Below, piece after piece: positions 27,561 to 36,698 of a DNA stretch of 64,000 bases. The stretch is from Synechococcus sp. CCY 9618. GTDB lineage: Bacteria > Cyanobacteriota > Cyanobacteriia > PCC-6307 > Cyanobiaceae. Position numbers and translations under genes: made by a program. The DNA lies in the NCBI RefSeq assembly GCF_019038415.1, contig NZ_JAFKRG010000034.1, positions 124,001 to 188,000 on the forward strand. Direction: 5' to 3'. Position 1 is the stretch's first letter, and each line of letters opens with the position of its first letter. The notes beneath the pieces are model-generated. The model did no database searches. It saw only the letters and a program-made list of their open reading frames with translations, and was not told the DNA's origin.

Positions 27561-29606
27561 CTAGCCGCTGGCTGTGAGACGCAGCAGGTCCCGCTGGGAG
27601 TCCACCTGCTGCAACCGCACCAGCAGGGCATCCCCCGGAGCGAAATCGCCATGGCATTCCGCAGCCACGTCCATGGCCAGCTCCGGCAGGTGCACCAGGC
27701 CGAGCCGGTCCTGGGGCCTCAGCCAGCGCAGGAAGGTGCCCCGCCACTGATGCACCTCCTGCTGCTCGAACCACACCTGCTGCCAGTGGCGCTGGTCCTC
27801 CCGGGAGATCAGCAGGCCCTGGCGGATCGCCCCCTCCAGCTCATTCAGCAGCGGTGCCAGATCCGCCTCCGTGAGGGCCGGCTCCCCCAGCTGCTGGGCC
27901 AGCAGCTGACGCTGAACCACCAGGTCCCCATAGCGCCGGATCGGCGAGGTGGCCTGCACGTAGCACGCGAGGCCGAGGGAGAAGTGGGCGGCCGGTGTGG
28001 TGCCGAGGTGGCCCCGGCTCAGGCAGCGCTTGATGGCCGCATGGCGCACGGGGCCGGGGGCCAGACGTTCGAGCTCCTCGGCGGGGGGCAGCTCCGCCGG
28101 CAGCTGGCTGCGGTAGGGCAGGGCAAGCCCCTGCTCCTGGCCATAGGTGGCGATCACGGCACCGGCCAGGATCATCGCCTCGGCCACCAGGGTGCGGGAC
28201 GGTGAGGGCTCGGTGATCTCCAGCTGGGCTTCGTCGCCGCAGCAGCGCACCCTTCCCTCCGGCTGATCCAGATTGAGCGCTCCCCGCGCCATGCGCCAGC
28301 GGCGCCTGAGCTCCATCAGAGCGTGGATCTCCCCCAGGTAGCGCTCGGGCGGCGGGGCCAGCTCGATCAGCTCGTCCGCATCCCCATAGCTGAGCCGGTA
28401 GGCGGGCTTCACCCAGCTGCGTTCCAGCCCGCTGGAGGCCACGGAGCCGTCGTCCGCCAGGGTCACCCAGAGACTCCAGGCCGGGCAGCGCCGGCCCATG
28501 CGCAGGCTGAAGGGGCCGGCACTGAGGGACTGGGGGAACATCGGCAGGGCTCCCCGGGCCAGGTAGAGGCTGCTTCCCCGCCGGCGGGCCTCCCGGTCGA
28601 GGGGGCTGTCCGCCTCCACCAGCCGGCCGGGGTCGGCGATGTGGATCCACAGCAGCGGATGCCCATCGGCTCCGGTCTCGAGGGAGAGGCCGTCGTCGAT
28701 GTCGCGGGTGTCCTCGTCGTCGATGGTGACCGTGTGCAGGCCGGTCAGATCCCGACGACGCTCGTCACCCGGCAGGTCCCCATCGGCCAGGGCCACCAGG
28801 CGGGCGGCCTCGGCTTCGAGTTCCGGGGCGAAACCGTCCTGCCAGGTGGTGTTCTCGAGGGAGGGGAGGTGATGCCGTTCCCACTGGCCCAGATCGACGA
28901 GCAGGTGGCGGATCGGTGCGGCTTCGGCATGGCAGTGGGCCGCCTGCAGGGCGCGCAGCAGAGCGTCCGGCAGGGGGTGGCTGGTGTCGCCGCCGGCCCA
29001 CTGCCGCAGCAGGGCCAGCTGTTCCCGCTGCTCACCAGCCAGCTGGTCGGCGGCGATCGGCTGGCGTTGGCGCAGGGTGTCATGCCAGCGGCGGCGACCC
29101 GTTTCCAGCAGCTGCTGACGGTGGGCGTCGCGGCGCAGGCGGCGCACATCGACGAGCGGACGGGCTTCCACCAGCCCCTGGCGCCAGCGGAAGAAGGTCT
29201 GGGCTCCCTGGAGCCACAACCAGCAGGCGGCCCTCTGGGCGTGGTCCGTGCCGTCGCCGACTAGGTCGACAAACTCCGCCAGGCTGAGGGGCGCCGGCTC
29301 CTGAACCAGCAGCAGCCAGGCCGCTGCCAGTTCCCGGCGGCACGGCTGGGCCTGCTGCAGGGCCTCCGGGCTGAGCCGCCAGGGAGGCTGGGAGAGTCGG
29401 GTGGGCAGGGGGTGATCGCTGGGGGCGGAGGCCAGGCGATCGAGCTGCCGTGCACTCCGCTGCAGGGGCCTGGCTTCGAAGCCGGCCCTCAGATCGATCC
29501 GGGAGCCCTTCTCACCCACCACCACGGCCAGCAGGCACCGGCCGTCGTCATGGACGCCGACCAGATCACCCGCCGCGAAGGATCGTGAGGCGGCTGCGGG
29601 AGGCAA
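27561..29606 (-). CDS. RNase II-family 3'-5' exoribonuclease
   Basis: A 681-residue RNB-domain protein. The catalytic motif HTVTIDDEDTRDIDDGLSLE (the Asp cluster binds the metal ion) begins the RNB core at about residue 290, with ALPMFPQSLSAGPFSLRMGRRCPAW and a late ATSPIRRYGDLVVQRQL segment, both typical. The N-terminal 260 residues contain a divergent cold-shock-like region and unfamiliar helices. The only plausible start is a TTG at 29606, one base after the rpsR stop (TGAGTTG), so translation is probably coupled to rpsR. It would degrade mRNA in the cytoplasm; whether it is the RNase II or RNase R type is not settled here. Confidence 0.87.
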   Translation of the reverse strand: MPPAAASRSFAAGDLVGVHDDGRCLLAVVVGEKGSRIDLRAGFEARPLQRSARQLDRLASAPSDHPLPTRLSQPPWRLSPEALQQAQPCRRELAAAWLLLVQEPAPLSLAEFVDLVGDGTDHAQRAACWLWLQGAQTFFRWRQGLVEARPLVDVRRLRRDAHRQQLLETGRRRWHDTLRQRQPIAADQLAGEQREQLALLRQWAGGDTSHPLPDALLRALQAAHCHAEAAPIRHLLVDLGQWERHHLPSLENTTWQDGFAPELEAEAARLVALADGDLPGDERRRDLTGLHTVTIDDEDTRDIDDGLSLETGADGHPLLWIHIADPGRLVEADSPLDREARRRGSSLYLARGALPMFPQSLSAGPFSLRMGRRCPAWSLWVTLADDGSVASSGLERSWVKPAYRLSYGDADELIELAPPPERYLGEIHALMELRRRWRMARGALNLDQPEGRVRCCGDEAQLEITEPSPSRTLVAEAMILAGAVIATYGQEQGLALPYRSQLPAELPPAEELERLAPGPVRHAAIKRCLSRGHLGTTPAAHFSLGLACYVQATSPIRRYGDLVVQRQLLAQQLGEPALTEADLAPLLNELEGAIRQGLLISREDQRHWQQVWFEQQEVHQWRGTFLRWLRPQDRLGLVHLPELAMDVAAECHGDFAPGDALLVRLQQVDSQRDLLRLTASG

Positions 29607-29607
29607 C

Positions 29608-29829
29608 TCAGCCTTCGGGATTCACAAAGGGCAGCAGGGCCACGATGCGGGCCCGCTTGACGGCATTGGTGAGATCGCGTTGCTGCTTGGCCGTCAGGCC
29701 GGTGAGCCGCCGGGGCAGGATCTTGCCACGCTCAGTGATGAACTTCTTGAGCAGATCGACGTCCTTGTAGTCGATCGGATCGCCGGGCTTGATCGGCGAG
29801 AGGCGTTTCTTGAAAAAGGAACTGGACAT
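29608..29829 (-). CDS. rpsR: 30S ribosomal protein S18
   Basis: A 73-residue S18 with the family marks [40 protein letters not shown] and a basic C-terminal region. It forms part of the small-subunit platform with S6. It lies 87 bp downstream of rpmG on the same strand, the usual rpmG-rpsR pair of cyanobacteria, with the RNase gene immediately after. Confidence 0.97.
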
Positions 29830-29916
29830 GGGAGCGGAACGGAAGGAAGGAACGAAGAGGTGAACTGCGGCTGCAGGGGACGGATCAGAGGCGGCGCTTC
29901 CTGTCGGAAGCGTCCC

Positions 29917-30111
29917 TCACTTGATCTCCTTGTGGACCGTGGAGGCGTTGCAGTGGGGGCAGAACTTCTTGAGTTCGATCCGTTCGGTGGTGTTGCGGCG
30001 GTTCTTCTGGGTCGTGTAACGGGACACGCCAGGGGACCGCTTGGCGGGGTTGGACCGGCATTCGGTGCACTCGAGGGTGATCACCAGCCGGACGCCCTTG
30101 TTCTTGGCCAT
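29917..30111 (-). CDS. rpmG: 50S ribosomal protein L33
   Basis: A 64-residue L33 with both zinc-ligand pairs intact ([16 protein letters not shown]), so this is the cysteine-containing C+ form. Its promoter must lie in the 113-bp divergent gap shared with pheT; I see no strong -10/-35 pair there. Confidence 0.96.
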   Translation of the reverse strand: MAKNKGVRLVITLECTECRSNPAKRSPGVSRYTTQKNRRNTTERIELKKFCPHCNASTVHKEIK

Positions 30112-30224
30112 GGAAGGACGTTGCGCCGCGTATGCGTTGCAGGGAGACGATTCAGCACCTTACCTCCCGAAGGGAATGCCCGCCCTCCGCTTCCTAAGGT
30201 GGGCGGCTGCTGTGCACCCATCCG

Positions 30225-32681
30225 ATGCGGGTTTCGCTCCAATGGCTCCGGGAGCTGGTCAGCGTCGAGCCGGGCTGGCTGGAGCCGGAGACGCTGGCGG
30301 AGCGGCTGTCGATCGCCGGCTTCGAGGTGGAAGCGATCGAGGATCTGGCGGCCAGGGCCGACGGCGTGGTGGTGGGCTTTGTGCAGGAGCGCAAAGCCCA
30401 CCCCAATGCGGACAAGCTGAGCGTCTGCACGGTGGCGGTGGGCCAGGCGGAACCCCTGCAGATCGTCTGCGGCGCGCCGAACGTGCGCATGGGCCAGCAC
30501 GTGCCGGTGGCCCTGGTGGGCAGCACCCTGCCGGCCGTGGGACTCACGATCAAACCGGCCGAACTGCGTGGTGTGGCCAGCAGCGGCATGATCTGCTCCC
30601 TGAAGGAGCTCGGGCTCGACGACGGCAGCAACGGCATCGCCGAACTGGACACCCTTCTGGAGGCTGTGCCGCCCCTGGGCACCCCGGTGGGGCCGAGCCT
30701 CGGGCTGGATGACCAGGTGCTCGAGCTGGCGATCACCGCCAACCGGCCCGATGGTCTCTCGATGCGGGGCATTGCCCGGGAGGTGGCGGCCCTCAGCGGC
30801 GGCTCCACCCGCTTCGCCGAGGCCGCTCCCGCAGTCCCCGCCCATCCCCTGGAGGCGGCGGCGGCTGACCGTGTCGCCATGGAGGCGGGGGGGCTGTTCA
30901 GCCTGACGGCCCTGAGCAACCTGGAGGTGGCGCCGTCGCCGCGCTGGCTGTGCCAGCGGCTCGAGCGGGCGGGGGTGCGGCCGATCAACAACGTGGTGGA
31001 CATCACCAACCTGGTGATGCTGGAGACCGGCCAGCCCCTGCATGCCTTCGACCGGGACCGGCTGGCGGCCCTGGTGGATGGTGCCGCCGGGCCGGAGCGG
31101 ATCGGCCTGCGCCAGGGCCGGCCTGGTGAAAGCTTCCTGGCCCTGGACGGCCAGGAGCGCGCGCTCAGCGAGGAAGCCCTGGTGGTCACCTGCGCCGACC
31201 ATCCCATTGCCCTGGCCGGGGTGATGGGCGGCCTGGCCGAGGCCGTGACTGAGACCACCACATCCATCTGGCTGGAGGCGGCCGTCTTTGCTCCTCAGGC
31301 GGTGCGGCGCTCCGCCCGCAGGCTCGGCCTGCGCACGGAGGCCTCCAGCCGCTTCGAGAAAGGCGTCCCCCGCGACATCACCCTGGCGGCCGCCGACCGG
31401 GCCGTGCAACTGCTGCAGGAGCTGGCCGGAGCCCGGGTGGAGGGCCGCTGGCTGCACCGGAAGGCCTCGGAGCCTGTGACCGCGCTGTTCCTGCGCCGGG
31501 ACGCCCTGCACAACCTGCTGGGACCGGTGCTGCTGGAGGGGGTGGAGCAGGACCTGGAGGACGGCCGCATCTCGGCCACCCTGGAGGCCCTCGGCTGTCA
31601 GCTGAGTCCCGAGGACGACGGCTGGCGGGTGGTGGTGCCCCCCGAGCGGGCCATGGACCTGCAGCGGGAGGTGGACGTGATCGAGGAGGTGGCCCGGCTG
31701 GTCGGCTACGACCATTTCGCCAGCCATCTGCCCGATCCCCTGGAGCCGGGTGGCCTCGAGCCCGCCCAGCAGCTGGAGCGCCGCCTGCGGCGGGCCCTCT
31801 GCGCGGCGGGCCTGCAGGAGATCTGCGCTCTGTCGCTGGTGGCGGCGGCCCCGGGCCGGGTGCCCCTCGCCAATCCGCTCCTGGCCGATTACGGCCATCT
31901 GCGCGACAACCTGCACGAAGAGCTTCTGCAGGCTGCCCGACGCAACCTGCAGGCCTCCCAACCCGGGTTCTGGGGCTTCGAAATCGGCCAGGTGTTCCCC
32001 GGTGGAGCAGCCGACAGCGCCGACAGCCATGCCGAGCGCACGCTGCTGGTGGGCGTGATCGCCGGCGAGCGGGGCAGCGAGCGCTGGCGCAACAGCGGCA
32101 AGCCCAGCCCTCCCGATTATTTCCAGGCCCGCGGCGTGCTGCAGGCCGGGCTCGAACCCCTGCGCCTGGCGGTGGAGGATCGTCCCTGGGCGGACTCCTC
32201 CCTGCTGCATCCCGGCCGGGCAGCCCAGCTGCTGGTGGAAGGGCGTGCGGTGGGCTGGTTCGGTCAGCTCCATCCCGCCATGGCCGAGCCGCTCGATCTG
32301 CCCTCGGCCACCTATGTGTTCCAGCTGGCACTGGAGCCCCTGCTGACGGCCGGCACCCGTCGCAACCGCTGGCAGCCGTCCTTCCGCCCTTACCCCACCG
32401 TGCCGGCGTCCGAGCGTGACCTGGCCCTGGTGGTGCCCGTCGACACCAGCGCCTCCGCCCTGCTGGCGGCCATCCGCAAGGCGGGCAAGCCCCTCCTGGA
32501 GGAGGCGCAACTGATCGATCGTTACGAGGGAGCCCAGCTGGCAGCAGGCCGCTGCAGCCAGGCCTTCCGCCTGCGGTACCGCGACAGCGTCCGCACCCTC
32601 ACCGACGAGGAGGTGGAGGCGGCCCATCAGCGGGTGCGCGAGGCCCTCGAGCGCCAGTTCGGGGCGGAGCAGCGTCGCTGA
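30225..32681 (+). CDS. pheT: Phenylalanyl-tRNA synthetase beta subunit
   Basis: The beta subunit of the alpha2-beta2 enzyme that charges tRNA-Phe. The 818 residues show the usual order: N-terminal EMAP-like tRNA-binding domain (about 40-150; PNADKLSVC, RMGQHVPVALVG), the editing B3/B4 domain with ITANRPDGLSMRGIAREVA and RPINNVVDITNLVM, the B5 domain, the catalytic-like core (RLGLRTEASSRFEKGVP), and the C-terminal anticodon-binding FDX-ACB domain ending in RYRDSVRTLTDEEVEAAHQR. pheS is not in the window. Confidence 0.97.
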   Translation: MRVSLQWLRELVSVEPGWLEPETLAERLSIAGFEVEAIEDLAARADGVVVGFVQERKAHPNADKLSVCTVAVGQAEPLQIVCGAPNVRMGQHVPVALVGSTLPAVGLTIKPAELRGVASSGMICSLKELGLDDGSNGIAELDTLLEAVPPLGTPVGPSLGLDDQVLELAITANRPDGLSMRGIAREVAALSGGSTRFAEAAPAVPAHPLEAAAADRVAMEAGGLFSLTALSNLEVAPSPRWLCQRLERAGVRPINNVVDITNLVMLETGQPLHAFDRDRLAALVDGAAGPERIGLRQGRPGESFLALDGQERALSEEALVVTCADHPIALAGVMGGLAEAVTETTTSIWLEAAVFAPQAVRRSARRLGLRTEASSRFEKGVPRDITLAAADRAVQLLQELAGARVEGRWLHRKASEPVTALFLRRDALHNLLGPVLLEGVEQDLEDGRISATLEALGCQLSPEDDGWRVVVPPERAMDLQREVDVIEEVARLVGYDHFASHLPDPLEPGGLEPAQQLERRLRRALCAAGLQEICALSLVAAAPGRVPLANPLLADYGHLRDNLHEELLQAARRNLQASQPGFWGFEIGQVFPGGAADSADSHAERTLLVGVIAGERGSERWRNSGKPSPPDYFQARGVLQAGLEPLRLAVEDRPWADSSLLHPGRAAQLLVEGRAVGWFGQLHPAMAEPLDLPSATYVFQLALEPLLTAGTRRNRWQPSFRPYPTVPASERDLALVVPVDTSASALLAAIRKAGKPLLEEAQLIDRYEGAQLAAGRCSQAFRLRYRDSVRTLTDEEVEAAHQRVREALERQFGAEQRR

Positions 32682-32708
32682 ACGGCTGCCTGCTGATCGA
32701 CTGATCCG

Positions 32709-34079
32709 TCAGGTCCGCTGCAGGGCCGCCAGGGCCTCGACGTGGCTGGTGTTGGGAAAGAAGTCGACCGGCTGCACCCAGTTGAGGCGATAGGCACCGG
32801 TGCCGCACAACTGGGCCAGATCCCTGGCCAGGGAGGCCGGATCGCAACTGATGTAGGCGATCCTGGCCGGCGGGTTGGCCAGGATCGCAGCCGTGGCGGC
32901 CGGGGCCAGCCCCTTGCGGGGCGGATCCAGCACCAGGGCGTCCATCCCCTGCAGCCGCTCCTCCAGCACCAGGGGCACGTCGGCCTGCTCGAAACGGGCC
33001 CGCTCCTCCAGCTGGTTGGCGGCCGCGTTGAGACGGGCCATGGCCACGGCGCTGGGATGGAGCTCCAGCCCGTGCACCTGCCAGCCGGCGGCGGCCAGGG
33101 GCAGGCTGTAGGTGCCGATGCCGGCATAGGCATCCAGCAGCGACCCGCCTCCCGGGCCCGGGCCGAGCGCCTCCTTGAGGCAGGCAACGAGGCGCTCGGC
33201 CTGGCGGGTGTTGACCTGGAAGAAGGTGTCGGCAGCGATGCGGAAGCGCAGGCCGGCAAAGGTTTCGTTGATCCACTCCCGGCCCCGGATCAACCGGGTC
33301 TCCTCGCCCATCAGCCGGTTGCTGGGCAGGGGCTGCAGGTTGAGGCAGACCCCGACCAGATCGGGCCAGCGCTCCCGCCAGGCGTCAGCCAGCTCCGCCA
33401 GTCCCGGCAGGTCGTCATGGCTGCTGATCAGGGTGATCAGCAACTCCCCCGTGGCCACCCCCACCCGCAGACCGAGGTGGCGCAGGCCCGGGCCCTGGTC
33501 GGTCTCCCCGGCGCCCCCATGGCGATCGACCGGCCAGTCGCTGGCCTCCAGATCCGCCTTGAGAGGGGCGATCAGGCAGTCGATGCGGGGGTCGAGCACC
33601 GGACAGCGGGCCATGTTGACGATCCGGTGGGATCCCCGCCGGTAATACCCGGCCCGTAACCGTCCCTCGCCGGTGCGCTCCAGGGGAATCAGGGCGCGGT
33701 TGCGGTAGCCGAGGGTGGGCGTGGCCGCCAGCAGGGGTCGCACCGGAGCGGACAGGCCGCCGATGCGCTGCAGCGTCTGCTCCAGGCTGCGTTGCTTCCA
33801 GGCCGCCTCCGCTGCGTCCTCGAGGGGCTGGAGGCTGCAGCCGCCGCAGTTGTCGGCCAGGATGCATGGGGACCTGCGACGGTCGCCGGAGGGAGCCACG
33901 ACGCGCTGGAGCTGGCCCACCAGATGACGGCGGGCCGCCGCCAGCAGGCGCACCTGCACCGTGTCGCCGGGCAGGGCTCCGGGGACGAACACCACCTGCC
34001 CCTCATGACGCCCCACCCCCTGACCCTCGTGGCCCAGGTCGGTGATCGCCAGTTCCAGCTTTTCGCCCACCGCAACCAT
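32709..34079 (-). CDS. rlmD: 23S rRNA (uracil-5-)-methyltransferase, RumA/RlmD family
   Basis: A 456-residue class I SAM methyltransferase that makes m5U in rRNA. An N-terminal TRAM-like region (GHEGQGVGRHEGQVVFVPGA) is followed by an iron-sulfur cluster motif (CILADNCGGCSLQPL), the SAM site DAYAGIGTYSLPLA, the LDPPRKGL motif and the catalytic ISCDPASLARDL. All expected residues are present. RlmD, RlmC and TrmA-like members cannot be separated with certainty by eye. It is convergent with pheT and divergent from apcD. Confidence 0.92.
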   Translation of the reverse strand: MVAVGEKLELAITDLGHEGQGVGRHEGQVVFVPGALPGDTVQVRLLAAARRHLVGQLQRVVAPSGDRRRSPCILADNCGGCSLQPLEDAAEAAWKQRSLEQTLQRIGGLSAPVRPLLAATPTLGYRNRALIPLERTGEGRLRAGYYRRGSHRIVNMARCPVLDPRIDCLIAPLKADLEASDWPVDRHGGAGETDQGPGLRHLGLRVGVATGELLITLISSHDDLPGLAELADAWRERWPDLVGVCLNLQPLPSNRLMGEETRLIRGREWINETFAGLRFRIAADTFFQVNTRQAERLVACLKEALGPGPGGGSLLDAYAGIGTYSLPLAAAGWQVHGLELHPSAVAMARLNAAANQLEERARFEQADVPLVLEERLQGMDALVLDPPRKGLAPAATAAILANPPARIAYISCDPASLARDLAQLCGTGAYRLNWVQPVDFFPNTSHVEALAALQRT

Positions 34080-34199
34080 CGGGGTTCCGCCACTGGTGCG
34101 ACCCTATCGGGGGTCGTGCAAAGGGGCGTTACACCTTGCGCCCGGGACCATGTCCAGGGGGTCGGCATCGATAGGATGCCGCCGACTGTGGTCGCTGCT

Positions 34200-34694
34200 A
34201 TGAGCGTCGTTCGCGATCTGATCCTCCAGGCCGATGATCAGCTCCGCTATCCCACGGGCGGCGAGTTGCGCTCGATGGTGGAGTTTCTCAGTGGCGGGGC
34301 CCGTCGCCTCGCCGTGGTGCGGGTGCTGACCGACAACGAGAAGAAGATCGTCGCCGAAGCCTCCAAGCAGCTGTTCCTGCGCAAACCCGACTACGTGGCC
34401 CCCGGCGGCAATGCCTTCGGTCAGAAGCAACGGGCCCAGTGCCTGCGTGACTACAGCTGGTACCTGCGCCTGGTCACCTATGGCGTCCTGGCCGGCAGCA
34501 CCGAACTGATCCAGCAGATCGGACTGGTGGGCGCCCGCGAGATGTACAACAGCCTCGGCGTGCCGCTGCCCGGCATGGTGGAAGCCATGCGCACCCTCAA
34601 GGCAGCCTCCCTGGTGCTGCTCGCGTCCGAGGAAGCCGCCCTGGCCGGTCCCTATTTCGACTACCTGATCCAGGGGCTTCAGACGAGCACCTGA
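34200..34694 (+). CDS. apcD: Allophycocyanin B alpha-type subunit (ApcD-like)
   Basis: A 164-residue phycobiliprotein of the phycobilisome core, one of the terminal emitters that pass energy to the photosystems. The N-terminus MSVVRDLILQADDQLRYPTG and NEKKIVAEASKQLF, APGGNAFGQKQRAQCLRDY, with the bilin-attaching cysteine in RAQCLRDYSWYLR, then EMYNSLGVPLPGMVEAM and PYFDYLIQGL, match ApcD more closely than ApcA or ApcB. I take the ATG at 34200; an in-frame ATG at 34176 would add eight residues not seen in the family. No other phycobilisome gene is in the window. Confidence 0.94.
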   Translation: MSVVRDLILQADDQLRYPTGGELRSMVEFLSGGARRLAVVRVLTDNEKKIVAEASKQLFLRKPDYVAPGGNAFGQKQRAQCLRDYSWYLRLVTYGVLAGSTELIQQIGLVGAREMYNSLGVPLPGMVEAMRTLKAASLVLLASEEAALAGPYFDYLIQGLQTST

Positions 34695-34977
34695 TCGTCC
34701 TCATGCGTCTCTGATGAGACCCAGAGCCGGACCCAGTGTGGTTCCCAGGTGAGACTTCTGAGTCATCTAGCCTGGGGCGTGTGACCCTCTCCCATTCCTT
34801 CTGTCCGGCCGGCATGGCCTCGTCTGGGGCGGTTCGGCTTTGGGAGCACCAGCGAAGAGCAGCGGCTGTCTTGCCCGCAGCCGCTCGGCTGTGATCGGGG
34901 GGGGCGTGCCGCGGTTGTCCGATAGGGCCCCTGGGGGGGCTCGCAGGCTGATCGCATCTATCCAGAGCGGGACTGCT

Positions 34978-34996
34978 ACTGGGACCAAATCCCAGT
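34978..34996. other. Hairpin: 7-bp stem, 5-nt loop
   Basis: ACTGGGA (34978-34984), loop CCAAA, TCCCAGT (34990-34996). A competing outer pair GGACTG/CAGTCC overlaps it. It sits in the gene-free stretch after apcD. No T-run follows, so it is not a clear terminator. Confidence 0.5.
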
Positions 34997-35216
34997 CCAG
35001 GATGAGATGGTCGGACGCGCTGAGGCTGTCCGTCCCGGCCGATGGCGCCCCCGCCCAACGCTCGACCATACGGACACGGACCCAATCGAGCTCTCAGGCG
35101 TCCAGGTTCAGAGGCAGGGTGGGACCAGGTACGAGTCTTAGGCGGGAACCACGGGATCTCACCACAGCCTCCCCGAACGCATCCCCAGCCTGAAGCGTTC
35201 ACAGGGGGCTCAGGGT

Positions 35217-35247
35217 CTGCGTATCTGTGTCAAAGACAGATACGCAG
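35217..35247. other. Strong hairpin: 12-bp perfect stem, 7-nt loop
   Basis: CTGCGTATCTGT (35217-35228) pairs perfectly with ACAGATACGCAG (35236-35247) around loop GTCAAAG. It is the longest perfect inverted repeat I found in the window. No poly-T tract follows on either strand, so a Rho-independent terminator is unlikely; an RNA structure or a protein-binding site is possible. Confidence 0.65.
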
Positions 35248-35563
35248 GCGTGAAGAACCCGCTGCCTGTCTTGTTCTGTGGCTGTCCATTTTCTGGCCAG
35301 GCTGGGATCAGCTGGTCCATGCGGATAAGCCTGTGGCCTGGGGCCCGGCAGCATGATCCATCGACGGAGGCGCTGGGATTCCGAGGGGACCTGCCACCCT
35401 TCGCGACCGGTGAAATCGATGAAAATTCCCAGTCTTGTGGTTCGCGTCTGAGCCGCATGGCAAGACACACCCAGAGTCCAGTCTGAGATCAGCAAACACA
35501 GGCAGCGTCGCGCCTGAACGCGATCCCCTCGCGCGACAACCAGATAAGAACTCACGGGTCTCA

Positions 35564-35605
35564 TCCTGGACGTACCATGGGTCTCGTGGATGGTCCCATC
35601 CAGGA
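35564..35605. other. Nested hairpin downstream of the RHH-J gene
   Basis: TCCTGGA (35564-35570) pairs with TCCAGGA (35599-35605), with ACCAT/ATGGT (35574-35578 and 35590-35594) pairing inside. On the minus strand it lies 20 bases beyond the stop codon of the RHH-J protein gene, so it could protect or end that transcript. There is no T-run. Confidence 0.4.
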
Positions 35606-35624
35606 CTGTTGAGTCGATGCAATG

Positions 35625-36653
35625 TCAGCGGTCGGAGGTGGCCCCCTGGCGGTACAGCTCCTTCAGCAGCTGGTAAGCCTCGTTGAGACGCCGCATCGCC
35701 TCCACCGAGCCCCCCGCATCCGGATGGTGGTTCTGGGCCATGTCCCGATAGGCCTCACGGATCTGGGCGAGGGTCAGTCGCTGCCCTGGGTCGGTGGGCA
35801 ACTGGAGCAGCCGCAGGGCGCCATGGAGGGTCATGGTGTGCTCCAGGGTCTGGAAGGAGGTACCGCGGCGGCGGCGGCGGAAACGGTGCACGAACCGACG
35901 GATCAGGGTGGGAATGCGAAGGGTGAGGGTCGAACCGCTGAAGGGATCTTCCAGGACCCCCGCGGTGACCATCACCCGCCCGAAGCTCGGTGGTCCGTCG
36001 CTCCAGGCAGGGATGAACTGCTGCATCACCTGACAGGCGGCAGTCCAGGTGAACGGGCGGCCGTCGCTCTGATCGGACTGGAGCCAGATGTCCTGGGCGA
36101 GCCAGAGCATGGCCGCTTCCAGCACCGTGGCGTTCGCCGGCTGGCCGTAGAGGGCCAGCCAGTGGTTGACAGCCTCCTCCATGGCCTGCTGAACCATCTC
36201 CGCGGCGAGAGGGGGCAGGGGTGGACCTCCAGCCATCACAGGCCCGGGAGGGCGCAGGCTGCGTTTGATTCCCTCGGAACGGCGCCGCACGAAGCCAGGC
36301 AGATCGATGCCGCCACTGCTGCGGCCCTTTGGGGACGGCACCTCCATGGGCCCATCCCATTCGAATTCGGCCTGGAGGGTTTCGAGTGCCCCCCGGCCCA
36401 CCAGCACCAGGGCTCCCTGCTCATCGAGCTCCCCTTCCTCCGGCCGGTGCTCCCGGTTCGGGCCTGCATCGTCGACGGGCCCTTCCCCGTCCTCCTCCTG
36501 GGGAGAACAGAAGAGATCGTCCAGCAGCCGCTCGAGCACATCGCCGCGGCTGCGGATGCCCCACTCCCTCTTCAATACATCGAGGTGGGCCACCAGCTCG
36601 CGGGTGAGGTCGAGGCTGATGCGCTGTTTCGTCTCGTTCGAGTGTTCAGCCAC
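35625..36653 (-). CDS. RHH-like N terminus plus C-terminal J-domain protein
   Basis: A 342-residue protein with two recognisable ends. The N-terminal 45 residues (KQRISLDLTRELVAHLDVLK, then GIRSRGDVLERLLDDLF) look like a ribbon-helix-helix DNA-binding unit. The last 55 contain a J domain: helix II AQIREAYRDMAQNHHPDAGG with the HPD motif at 310-312, then RRLNEAYQLLKELY. The middle (about 160-230) is helical and unassigned. The J domain would stimulate a DnaK/Hsp70. Starts at GTG 36653, with AAGG about 6 bases upstream (GGAAGGCTGTCGTG). It could link a chaperone to a DNA site; no gene next to it explains the role. Confidence 0.8.
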   Translation of the reverse strand: MAEHSNETKQRISLDLTRELVAHLDVLKREWGIRSRGDVLERLLDDLFCSPQEEDGEGPVDDAGPNREHRPEEGELDEQGALVLVGRGALETLQAEFEWDGPMEVPSPKGRSSGGIDLPGFVRRRSEGIKRSLRPPGPVMAGGPPLPPLAAEMVQQAMEEAVNHWLALYGQPANATVLEAAMLWLAQDIWLQSDQSDGRPFTWTAACQVMQQFIPAWSDGPPSFGRVMVTAGVLEDPFSGSTLTLRIPTLIRRFVHRFRRRRRGTSFQTLEHTMTLHGALRLLQLPTDPGQRLTLAQIREAYRDMAQNHHPDAGGSVEAMRRLNEAYQLLKELYRQGATSDR

Positions 36654-36698
36654 GACAGCCTTCCATCGCTGCTGGGTTCGCTGGCATCAGGATCTCGC

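Larger units (their letters stand above)
34695..35624. other. Intergenic stretch of about 930 bp with no supported gene
   Basis: The only gap over 400 bp. Open frames on both strands (for example 34767-35069 minus, 35199-35564 minus) are short, and translate to sequence with no recognisable motif. By eye the composition is more A/T-containing than the flanking genes. It holds several inverted repeats (listed separately). It separates apcD from the RHH-J protein gene. Possibilities are regulatory RNA, a decayed gene or an old insertion; I see no transposase, terminal repeats or tRNA. Confidence 0.6.

Noticed and set aside
30081-32627. Long minus-strand open frame antisense to pheT
   Set aside because: It is His/Gln/Gly-rich shadow sequence, with no domain, opposite a certain pheT.
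34767-35069. 100-codon minus-strand ORF in the gene-free stretch
   Set aside because: I considered it as a small protein or transposase fragment, but saw no recognisable motif and an in-frame stop just upstream; conservation cannot be checked here.
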